From: an uncultured Eubacteriales bacterium
Lineage (GTDB): Bacteria; Bacillota; Clostridia; Christensenellales; UBA1242
Assembly (NCBI GenBank): GCA_902796285.1
Contig: CADBOH010000023.1
Location: forward strand, 1-12,009
Reading direction: 5' to 3'
Length of the DNA stretch: 12,009 bases
Shown here: positions 6,087 through 12,009 of the stretch, piece by piece
Numbering within the stretch: position 1 is the first letter of the stretch
How the letters are laid out: every line of letters starts with the position of its first letter
Program-made: the position numbers and the translations under genes
Notes under the pieces: model-generated
The model's input: the letters and a program-made list of their open reading frames with translations, nothing else
Told to the model about the DNA's origin: nothing
Database searches by the model: none

Positions 6087-6691
6087 TCATTTTCATTGTC
6101 GTTGCTATATTTGCCTTTGGCAACATCTGTCAAAAATTTAAACTCGTGTTGTTCTATTTCCGCTTTATTTAATCTTCGATAGTCCTCAAAGGTTTCTAAA
6201 TCCTTTTTTGACCCTTCCCTTCTTACTACTCTTTCGACTATCTCTAAGGCTTTAGAATGGTCATCTCTTTTGTTAACCATGAAAACAAACCAGTCAAACC
6301 CATACATGCCTGGCGCTTGTCCATGCTTTAAAGCCGCTCTAGTTAATTTTTCTATATTTGCATCTTTTACATCTTCTGCAAACGATGCAATAGCCCACAA
6401 ATATTTGTGTTTTTTAGTCCAATCAATGATTGCATCTTCCTCTTTTTCAATGTGCGCACCTTTAACCTTGGTCGTCCATTTTGTAATATCGCTCAAAAGC
6501 CCATACTCCATAACAAAATCTTCAATATCTTGAACTTTTTTATCAAATCCATTTTTTTCAATGTACTTATTTATTTTTTCAATAGTTTCTTTGTTGAGCG
6601 GAAACAACTGCTCGTCTTTTTGAATGATTGGTGACAACTTTTCCTTTTTTAAATTATATTCTTCCCTCATTTTTTCATCATTGTTCATCAT
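6083..6691 (-). CDS. Unrecognised 202-aa helical-repeat protein
   Basis: I cannot name the family. The protein looks soluble, highly charged and all-helical. Two repeat units are clear: VKGAHIEK at 76-83 and VKDANIEK at 108-115 lie 32 residues apart, each followed by a helix and then an aromatic-rich second helix (YLWAIASFA; MYGFDWFVF). A weaker unit precedes them near 55-72. The spacing and the VKxAxIEKL pattern suggest a helical solenoid (HEAT-like), usually a binding surface. From memory, similar VKGANIEKLE repeats occur in hypothetical proteins of gut Bacillota, but I could not search. AGGAGG (minus strand, 6700-6705) sits 8 bases before the chosen ATG; a second ATG follows at once. It is transcribed against jag and divergently from 6807. 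It ends in NDNENE. Confidence 0.75.
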   Translation of the reverse strand: MMNNDEKMREEYNLKKEKLSPIIQKDEQLFPLNKETIEKINKYIEKNGFDKKVQDIEDFVMEYGLLSDITKWTTKVKGAHIEKEEDAIIDWTKKHKYLWAIASFAEDVKDANIEKLTRAALKHGQAPGMYGFDWFVFMVNKRDDHSKALEIVERVVRREGSKKDLETFEDYRRLNKAEIEQHEFKFLTDVAKGKYSNDNENE

Positions 6692-6716
6692 AATATCTTC
6701 CTCCTATTTCGTTTTT

Positions 6717-6740
6717 ATTATATCCCCTCGAAGAAGTCAA
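6717..6740 (-). promoter_or_regulatory. Possible promoter for the 6083-6691 minus-strand gene
   Basis: On the minus strand a perfect TATAAT (6717-6722) lies upstream of the ribosome binding site, and TTGACT lies at 6735-6740. The spacer is only 12 bases, too short for a normal pair, so the -10 may be used with a poor -35. The -10 is the better part of this call. Confidence 0.4.
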
Positions 6741-6759
6741 GGTTTTTAAAAAATTTGTA

Positions 6760-6789
6760 TTGACAAAAAATATTTTCTTATGTTAGAAT
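6760..6789 (+). promoter_or_regulatory. Promoter for the 6807 gene
   Basis: TTGACA (6760-6765), an 18-base spacer and TAGAAT (6784-6789) with an extended TGT just before it. The expected transcription start, near 6796, falls inside the ribosome binding site TAGGAG (6795-6800), leaving a leader of about 11 bases. Confidence 0.8.
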
Positions 6790-6806
6790 ATTGGTAGGAG
6801 TTAATT

Positions 6807-7223
6807 ATGGCAAAAAAATATTTTAAACTTTTAACGCAAGAAGATATCGAAGAAGTTTTAAGCGCTGCTGAAATAAAACTTACACCTACATTTAAAAATC
6901 ACCGTGGCGAAACTGTAAACTCTTACGACACTGGAAGAGAATTTGTTTTATGTCGTGGAGAAATGCCGAGAAACAAGGAACTAGACAAAATTATAGAGGT
7001 TTTATCCCCTTTAATAGGGCAGCCAACATATTCTCCACATAAAGTTCTTGTATTTATATCAGATTTTCAAGCGTGGGTGGCAGAAATTCACTATGGAGAA
7101 TATAGTGACGAGGCTATAAAGATGACTAATAAATTAAAAGAAATACTTTCAAAAAAGAGCGAAAAATACTTGGATGATTTCAAAAACTATTGGGAAAGCG
7201 AAGAAGAGAATGAAAATGAATAA
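6807..7223 (+). CDS. Unrecognised 138-aa acidic protein
   Basis: I do not recognise this protein. It starts with basic MAKKYFKLL and a predicted helix (QEDIEEVLSAAEI, 11-23), then a middle part with likely strands (REFVLCRG near 44-51; KVLVFISDFQAWVAEIHYG near 79-97). A long charged helix follows (DEAIKMTNKLKEILSKKSEKYLDDF), then an extremely acidic tail EEENENE. No signal peptide or membrane segment. TAGGAG stands 6 bases before the ATG, and it has its own promoter and terminator, so it is a monocistronic unit placed between jag and mnmE. Its acidic ENE ending resembles that of the divergent neighbour, although the rest of the two proteins does not look related. Confidence 0.75.
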   Translation: MAKKYFKLLTQEDIEEVLSAAEIKLTPTFKNHRGETVNSYDTGREFVLCRGEMPRNKELDKIIEVLSPLIGQPTYSPHKVLVFISDFQAWVAEIHYGEYSDEAIKMTNKLKEILSKKSEKYLDDFKNYWESEEENENE

Positions 7224-7252
7224 AGGAGAAAAATTCTCCTTTATTTATTTTT
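7219..7252 (+). terminator. Strong intrinsic terminator of the 6807 gene
   Basis: A perfect 12-bp stem (AATAAAGGAGAA with TTCTCCTTTATT) closes on a 3-base AAA loop and is followed by TATTTTT. The stop codon lies inside the 5' arm. Confidence 0.85.
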
Positions 7253-7282
7253 AAAAAACCGCTTTTAATTTTGTTTTTAATA

Positions 7283-7291
7283 TGATATAAT
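7283..7291 (+). promoter_or_regulatory. Extended -10 promoter element for mnmE
   Basis: TGA followed by a perfect TATAAT (7286-7291) forms an extended -10. The -35 region 17 bases upstream is only T/A-rich (TTTTAA). The start codon ATG at 7298 begins 7 bases after the last base of the -10, exactly where transcription should begin, so the mRNA would be leaderless or nearly so. Confidence 0.65.
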
Positions 7292-7297
7292 CAGCAT

Positions 7298-8638
7298 ATG
7301 GAAAAAACTATTTGTGCAATATCAACTCCCCTTGGACGTGGTGCAATATCAATTGTAAGAATGAGCGGAAAACAAAGTCTAGAAATCGCTAGCAAGGTTT
7401 TTGCTGCAAAAAAATTGGATTTTGATAGTATTACTCCTCGACTTCTTTATCTTGGCAAATTTGCCTTTGATGACGGCACAAAAGAAACTTGCCTTATGGT
7501 TTTTTTTAAGGCTCCTTTCACTTACACGGGCGAGGATATCGTAGAGTTTCAAGTACATGGCGGAACAATATTAACCCAAAAGATATTATCCTCACTTCTT
7601 GCAAACGGCGCAAGCATGGCAGAACCTGGCGAATTTACAAAACGCGCTTTTGAAAATGGCAAGGTGAGCCTTGACGAAGCAGAAAGCATTATTGGCGAGA
7701 TCAATGCAGAAAGTGAAAGCGAACTTAAAGCGACACTTAATCTTGCCGATGGACACCTTAAACAAAAAATAAAACAACTTCAAAGTGAATTAACCGAAAG
7801 CATAGCAAAAATTGAAGCGACGCTCGATTATCCAGAAGAAGATTTTGAACAAGCCGCAAAGGATGAGATCTTTGATTACATTAAAAAAGTTGACCACGAA
7901 GTTGACACTTTTATTAAAGATTCTCAAAATGCCAAGTATATAACAAAAGGTATAAATATAGCTATTGTTGGCAGCCCAAACGTGGGTAAATCCAGCCTTT
8001 TAAATGCTTTGATTGGCGAAGACCGAGCCATTGTAACAGATATTGAAGGCACTACAAGAGACGTTTTAAATGAAAGCATTTTTTATAACGGCATTAAATT
8101 AAACTTTATTGATACGGCTGGTATAAGAACAAGTGAAGATAAAGTTGAAAAAATAGGAATTGAAAAATCTAAAAGCGCCATTAATGCGGCAGATGTAATT
8201 TTGTTTGTGCTTGATGGAAGCCGAGCCATGTCAAAAGAAGATAAACAGATAAAAGAACTTTTGTCTTCTGCAAAAAATGTTATAACAATCGTAAACAAAG
8301 AAGACGAAAAAAGGCTTCTTGAAAAACAGGAAAATGAGATTTCAATCTCCGCCCTAAAAAACAAAAATGTTGAAACTTTAAAAGACAAAATATACTCACT
8401 TGTTATTGATGAACAAATTGACTATAACAAAACAATCATTATTAACGAAAGGCATATTCAGGTTCTAAATGACTGCAAAAACATACTTAAAGAAATATCA
8501 CTTGCCAAAAATGAAAGCATGGATATAATTGCGATGCTAATCAAAAATCTTTGGAACTGCCTTGGAAAGATAACTGGCGAAAGCGAAAACGAACAAATTA
8601 TAGATTTAATCTTTTCAAAATTTTGTTTGGGAAAATAA
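7298..8638 (+). CDS. mnmE: tRNA modification GTPase MnmE
   Basis: With MnmG it forms the complex that adds carboxymethylaminomethyl to U34 of tRNAs reading split codon boxes. The 446 aa show the full layout: a tetrahydrofolate-binding N-terminal domain (TICAISTPLGRGAISIVRMSG at 4-24; FTYTGEDIVEFQVHGG at 74-89), a helical domain, and an inserted GTPase domain. GTPase motifs: P-loop G225-SPNVGKS-232, G2 as GTTRD at 251-255, G3 as D272-TAG, G4 as N333-KED. The C-terminal FCLGK, whose Cys is conserved, is intact at 442-446. Length is normal. ATG 7298 is the only sensible start by alignment, yet no ribosome binding site precedes it and the -10 box ends 6 bases before it. It is separated from mnmG by a minus-strand gene, which is not the usual arrangement. 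Confidence 0.97.
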   Translation: MEKTICAISTPLGRGAISIVRMSGKQSLEIASKVFAAKKLDFDSITPRLLYLGKFAFDDGTKETCLMVFFKAPFTYTGEDIVEFQVHGGTILTQKILSSLLANGASMAEPGEFTKRAFENGKVSLDEAESIIGEINAESESELKATLNLADGHLKQKIKQLQSELTESIAKIEATLDYPEEDFEQAAKDEIFDYIKKVDHEVDTFIKDSQNAKYITKGINIAIVGSPNVGKSSLLNALIGEDRAIVTDIEGTTRDVLNESIFYNGIKLNFIDTAGIRTSEDKVEKIGIEKSKSAINAADVILFVLDGSRAMSKEDKQIKELLSSAKNVITIVNKEDEKRLLEKQENEISISALKNKNVETLKDKIYSLVIDEQIDYNKTIIINERHIQVLNDCKNILKEISLAKNESMDIIAMLIKNLWNCLGKITGESENEQIIDLIFSKFCLGK

Positions 8639-8669
8639 AAAAGGACTTGCTTTTTAGCAAGCCCTTTTT
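8637..8669. terminator. Bidirectional terminator between mnmE and the 8668 minus-strand gene
   Basis: A run of A, GG and CTTGC pairs with GCAAG, CC and a run of T around TTTTTA, with one A/C mismatch. Both convergent genes have their stop codons at its edges, so one hairpin serves both strands. Confidence 0.8.
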
Positions 8670-9345
8670 AGTCATGCTCTAATTCGATTGAATTTTTAAT
8701 AAATATTTCACGGCAGTTTTCGTTTGTGTTGCGCGCTAAGCACTTTACCTCACCATTTATATTTTCAGTAAACAATATCGAATTTTCGTTTATCATTACA
8801 ATCTTGCTTGTAGATCCTGTTAATATTATTATTTCAGGATATCCAAGTTTTGTAGCCCCAACAATGCCGGCAAACACGCCTATTTGGCCATTAACCATAA
8901 CGGGTTTTGCAATCATATTTTTAAGTGCGCTGGTAACAGGGTCATATGCAACAATTTCGTTGTTGCTTGACTTAATGTTTTTAAAGTTCTTTTCAAAAAC
9001 TCCTCTTTGATTTGAAAAGTCTTTATTTTTAAAAACCATTTTGCCATTTTCATCTTTAATGCTTTTTACGATAAGCTGGTCATCAAGGCAAGTTCTTCTT
9101 TCAACATTTAAATGAAATGGTGCATACATTTTGATTTTATCATCATATTCACCATGTCTGCCAAAAGATACATAAAACATGTCTTTTGTAATTACAGGCA
9201 AGCCACGACTATCACCATAAATTCTGCCTGTCGTAACAAAGTCTTCCCCTTTTCCGTTTTTCCCCTCAATTACAACAGCCATGTTTTTTTTAAATATTTC
9301 TTCAAGTTTTTTCATTTGTGTGGTTGTAAAATATACTTTTTCCAT
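8668..9345 (-). CDS. Unrecognised 225-aa protein, beta-rich with possible internal duplication
   Basis: No family recognised. After a helical start (MEKVYFTTTQMKKLEEIFKK) most of the sequence looks like beta strands and turns. Two segments resemble each other: GRIYGDSRGLPVI (40-52) and AGIVGATKLGYPEII (159-173), both G-x-[IV]-x-G ... P-x-I, hinting at an internal duplication of a small beta module. No signal peptide or clear membrane segment; the most hydrophobic part (155-176) contains charged and Pro residues. AGAGGTGG on the minus strand (9350-9357) is a good ribosome binding site close to the ATG. It has its own consensus promoter and shares a terminator with mnmE. It sits between mnmE and mnmG, genes that are often adjacent in Bacillota, so it is probably an insertion in this lineage. 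A role with tRNA modification cannot be inferred from position alone. Confidence 0.75.
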   Translation of the reverse strand: MEKVYFTTTQMKKLEEIFKKNMAVVIEGKNGKGEDFVTTGRIYGDSRGLPVITKDMFYVSFGRHGEYDDKIKMYAPFHLNVERRTCLDDQLIVKSIKDENGKMVFKNKDFSNQRGVFEKNFKNIKSSNNEIVAYDPVTSALKNMIAKPVMVNGQIGVFAGIVGATKLGYPEIIILTGSTSKIVMINENSILFTENINGEVKCLARNTNENCREIFIKNSIELEHD

Positions 9346-9366
9346 TATTCCACCTCTTACTTAAAT

Positions 9367-9395
9367 ATATTATCAAACAAATCACTCGTTGTCAA
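9367..9395 (-). promoter_or_regulatory. Promoter for the 8668-9345 minus-strand gene
   Basis: On the minus strand TTGACA (9390-9395), a 17-base spacer and TAATAT (9367-9372). The expected start near 9360 gives a leader of about 15 bases. It diverges from the mnmG promoter. The roughly 120 bases between the two promoters are AT-rich; I see only a weak 6-bp inverted repeat there (AACAAA/TTTGTT at 9414-9429). Confidence 0.75.
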
Positions 9396-9514
9396 GATTC
9401 AACTTTTTAAATCAACAAATAATTTTGTTTTTTTCAAACATTTTTTAAAACAAACCAAAACTCTGCTTTACTTTTGTTAGTCAAAAAATACTTTTAAAAT
9501 ATCTTATAATACAA

Positions 9515-9543
9515 TTGAAAAAAACAAAAAAATGTATTATAAT
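9515..9543 (+). promoter_or_regulatory. Promoter for mnmG-rsmG
   Basis: TTGAAA (9515-9520), a 17-base spacer and TATAAT (9538-9543). Transcription should start near 9550, leaving about 9 bases before the ATG at 9559. This also excludes the upstream in-frame ATG at 9532, which lies inside the spacer. A second TATAAT at 9505-9510 has no matching -35. Confidence 0.8.
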
Positions 9544-9558
9544 TTTATAGGAAAAATT

Positions 9559-11424
9559 ATGGAAAAGTTTGATGCAATAGTTATTGGTGCTGGACACGCC
9601 GGCTGCGAAGCGGCACTTGCACTAGCCAGAACAGGAAATAAAACGCTGCTTTTAACACTGTCTCTCGATGCAGTGGCTTTTTTGGCGTGCAATCCATCTA
9701 TTGGTGGCACTGCTAAGGGACAACTTGTATGCGAAGTAGATGCCCTTGGCGGAGAAATGGGTGTTCTTGCCGACAAAACCCTAATTCAACTCCGCATGCT
9801 AAATAGCGGAAAAGGCCCTGCCGTTCAAAGTTTAAGAGCGCAAGCTGATAAAATTGAATATCACAACCAAATGAAAAACACCTTGGAAAACACTCCAAAT
9901 CTTTTTTTGCGCCAAGGCGAAGTTGTTGATATAAAGTGTAAAGAAAATGGCACAAAAGTTGTAACAACCGCTTTAAAACAAAAGTTTGAGGCAAAGGCCA
10001 TTGTTTTTGCAACAGGTGTTTATTTAAAAAGTAAAATAATTATTGGAGATTGGACTAAGGATTGTGGGCCAAATGGTTTTTCAAATGCTCAAAAACTTTC
10101 AAACTCACTAAAAAAACTTGGTCTTACGCTGTTGCGTTTTAAAACAGGGACTCCTGCCAGAGTAAATGGAAGAAGCATCGACTACACGCAACTTGAAATT
10201 CAAAAGGGCGAAGAAAACATTCAAAATTTTTCTTTTACAACAAAACATAAACCTCGAAATAAGGCCGTTTGCTATTTAACTTACACAAACGAAAGCACAC
10301 ACGACATTATAAGACAAAATCTCGATAAGGCCCCTGTTTTTTCTGGGTTAATAAAAGGGATTGGACCAAGATATTGCCCTTCAATAGAAACAAAAATTGT
10401 ACGATTTGCAGATAAAGAAAGACATCAACTTTTCTTAGAACCAGAATCACTTTCAACCAACGAAGTATACATTCAAGGTTTCTCAACATCAATGCCTGTT
10501 GATGTGCAAGAAAAAATGATTCACTCAGTTAAAGGTCTTGAACATGCGGAGATTATGAGAGATAGTTATGCAATTGAATATGACTGCATTGACCCGACTC
10601 AACTTTCCCCTACTCTTGAATTAAAAACCCATCCTGGTTTATTCTTCGCAGGGCAAATACACGGCACAAGCGGTTATGAAGAAGCCGCAGCGCAAGGCAT
10701 TATCGCAGGAATAAACGCAAATCTTTATCTAAAAAATAAAGAACAGCTTGTTTTAAAACGCAGCGATGGATACATTGGTGTTTTAATTGACGATATTGTA
10801 ACTAAGGGCACAAACGAGCCTTACAGAATGATGACAAGTCGTGCTGAATATCGCCTATTTTTAAGGTCAGACAATGCCGATTTAAGACTTACTGAAATAG
10901 GGCGAAAAGTTGGACTTGTTGATGACAAGCGATGGAAAATATTTAATGACAAAAAGAAAAATTTGAGCAAGATTTTGGATCTCTTAAATACAAAAATTAA
11001 AGTTGAAGAAATTAAAGACTTGTTTATAGAAAATGGCGAAAATTTGCCAAAAGAAAATATTACAGTCAAAGACGCCTTAAAACGTAGCAACATTGATGCC
11101 TTTAAACTCAATAAGCACCTTCATATATTTGATAACTTTACTTATGAGATAGTAAATGAAATGAACATAATGGTAAAATACGAGGGATACCTTAAACAAC
11201 AACAAGACGAAATCGAAAAGTTTAAGAAAAACGAAAATACCCTTATACCAAAAAATTTTGACTATAAAAACTATCATGGACTAAGGCTTGAAGCAATTGA
11301 AAAACTTGAAGAAATCAAACCTCTAAATATTGGTCAAGCATCAAGAATATCAGGAGTTTCCCCATCAGATATCGCTGTTTTAAGTGTTTTAGTAAAAAAA
11401 TACAACGAAAATCACAAAAATTAA
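9559..11424 (+). CDS. mnmG: tRNA uridine-5-carboxymethylaminomethyl modification enzyme MnmG (GidA)
   Basis: FAD-dependent partner of MnmE in wobble-uridine modification. The 621 aa are normal length. The N-terminal dinucleotide-binding motif is G10-A-G12-H-A-G15-CEAA. The family's two conserved cysteines are present as C44 in ACNPSIGG and C273 in GPRYCPSIE. GTSGYEEAAAQG (C-terminal FAD site) and RAEYRLFLRSDNAD are intact, as is the C-terminal helical domain with YEGYLKQQ and IGQASRISGVSPSDIAVL. I place the start at ATG 9559 (MEKFDAIVIGAG); the longer reading from 9532 would begin within the promoter and adds nine non-conserved residues. The ribosome binding site is short (AGGA, about 7 bases upstream). 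rsmG follows after 27 bases, so they are probably co-transcribed. Confidence 0.97.
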   Translation: MEKFDAIVIGAGHAGCEAALALARTGNKTLLLTLSLDAVAFLACNPSIGGTAKGQLVCEVDALGGEMGVLADKTLIQLRMLNSGKGPAVQSLRAQADKIEYHNQMKNTLENTPNLFLRQGEVVDIKCKENGTKVVTTALKQKFEAKAIVFATGVYLKSKIIIGDWTKDCGPNGFSNAQKLSNSLKKLGLTLLRFKTGTPARVNGRSIDYTQLEIQKGEENIQNFSFTTKHKPRNKAVCYLTYTNESTHDIIRQNLDKAPVFSGLIKGIGPRYCPSIETKIVRFADKERHQLFLEPESLSTNEVYIQGFSTSMPVDVQEKMIHSVKGLEHAEIMRDSYAIEYDCIDPTQLSPTLELKTHPGLFFAGQIHGTSGYEEAAAQGIIAGINANLYLKNKEQLVLKRSDGYIGVLIDDIVTKGTNEPYRMMTSRAEYRLFLRSDNADLRLTEIGRKVGLVDDKRWKIFNDKKKNLSKILDLLNTKIKVEEIKDLFIENGENLPKENITVKDALKRSNIDAFKLNKHLHIFDNFTYEIVNEMNIMVKYEGYLKQQQDEIEKFKKNENTLIPKNFDYKNYHGLRLEAIEKLEEIKPLNIGQASRISGVSPSDIAVLSVLVKKYNENHKN

Positions 11425-11451
11425 ATAAAAAAGGTGAAAAATTATTTAAAA

Positions 11452-12009
11452 ATGAAAAATTTAATTAAAAATTTATTTAATCAATATAATTTTAATTTAA
11501 CCGAAGCTCAAATTTCTCAATTTGAAAAATTTTATAATTTGCTTATTGAAGAAAATAAAAAAATCAATTTAACGGCGATTACAGAAGAAAAAGAAGTTGT
11601 ATTAAAACATTTTATTGACAGTGTTTTGCCAGTAAATGAAATTGAAGAAAATGCAAAAGTGGTTGATATTGGTTCTGGAGCCGGTTTCCCAGGGATTCCA
11701 CTTAAAATTTTAAGGCCAGATTTAAAAATCACCCTAGTAGACAGCCTTCAAAAAAGAGTAAACTTTTTAAATATGGTGATAAATGAGCTTTCTCTAAATG
11801 ATATTAACGCTGTTCACGCTCGCGCGGAGGACTTCTGCAAGGAAAATAGAGAATTTTTTGACATAGCGCTATCGAGAGCTGTGGCACAAATACCTACCCT
11901 AGCTGAATACTTAATCCCTTTTGTGAAGAAAGGTGGAAAAGTTTTAATGTATAAGGGCAGCAAGGCAAACGAAGAAGTTTTAGTTGGGCAAAAAGCAATT
12001 CAGTTGCTA
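11452..12009 (+). CDS. rsmG: 16S rRNA (guanine-N7) methyltransferase RsmG (GidB), cut by window edge
   Basis: The first 186 codons are present and the frame runs off the right edge. RsmG methylates a guanine of the 16S rRNA 530 loop (G527 in E. coli) using S-adenosylmethionine. The family signature is clear: NLTAIT and HFIDS near 39-56, the SAM-binding VVDIGSGAGFPGIPL at 70-84, then LVDSLQKRVNFL, RAED, and ALSRAVA with the following helix. The N-terminal 30 residues are unusually rich in Asn, Leu, Phe and Lys because the DNA there is nearly all A and T. ATG 11452 has AAGGTGA (11431-11437) upstream at a rather long distance; an in-frame GTG at 11434 would add six residues but has no ribosome binding site. 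Confidence 0.93.
   Translation, partial: MKNLIKNLFNQYNFNLTEAQISQFEKFYNLLIEENKKINLTAITEEKEVVLKHFIDSVLPVNEIEENAKVVDIGSGAGFPGIPLKILRPDLKITLVDSLQKRVNFLNMVINELSLNDINAVHARAEDFCKENREFFDIALSRAVAQIPTLAEYLIPFVKKGGKVLMYKGSKANEEVLVGQKAIQLL

Noticed and set aside
9396..9514. Operator or small RNA between the divergent promoters
   Set aside because: Only a weak AACAAA/TTTGTT inverted repeat is visible in very AT-rich DNA, where such arms are expected by chance.
9532..9558. ATG 9532 as the mnmG start
   Set aside because: It lies between the -35 and -10 of the best promoter and adds nine non-conserved residues; MEKFDAIVIGAG is the typical MnmG beginning.
1..12009. Mobile element or CRISPR explaining the inserted genes
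   Set aside because: No transposase, integrase, terminal inverted repeats, target-site duplication or regularly spaced repeats are seen; the only direct repeat is the 107-bp gene-tail duplication.

Overview
This AT-rich window has consensus sigma-A-type promoters (including TTGACA-N17-TATAAT), AGGAGG-type ribosome binding sites, A/T-ending codons and TAA at every complete stop. Its core genes are the rpmH-rnpA-yidC-jag-mnmE-mnmG-rsmG set found near the chromosome origin of Bacillota. I infer a low-GC Bacillota (Firmicutes-type) chromosome, probably a little-studied lineage. The sequence does not allow a genus call.

Left part (1-3222): a tandem, same-strand set of three paralogous proteins of the R-S-E (ExE) ADP-ribosyltransferase superfamily. 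The first is cut by the window edge; the other two are complete, at about 362 and 378 aa. The array ends in a scar: a 107-bp near-identical tandem repeat that is out of frame and leaves a second, disconnected copy of a gene tail. After a weak terminator comes an unrecognised 174-aa gene, closed by a strong terminator.

Middle (3223-6086): a perfect-consensus promoter drives rpmH, rnpA (26-nt overlap with rpmH), yidC (with an unusually large insertion of about 215 residues) and jag/khpB. This group couples ribosome and RNase P production to membrane protein insertion, and ends in a two-way terminator. dnaA, often next to rpmH in Bacillota, is not here; the ART array and the unknown gene occupy that side.

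Right part (6083-12009): mnmE, mnmG and rsmG, which in many Bacillota follow jag directly, are here separated by three unrecognised genes: 6083-6691 (-), 6807-7223 (+) and 8668-9345 (-). Each block has its own promoter and shared or private terminators. MnmE and MnmG together install the cmnm5 modification at U34 of certain tRNAs, and RsmG methylates 16S rRNA. Several promoters here lie so close to the start codons that leaders would be very short; mnmE looks leaderless.

The most noteworthy items are the ART paralog array with its recombination scar, the apparent leaderless mnmE, the enlarged YidC, and the interleaving of unknown genes with the core cluster. I see no tRNA, rRNA, CRISPR array, insertion sequence or DnaA-box cluster.
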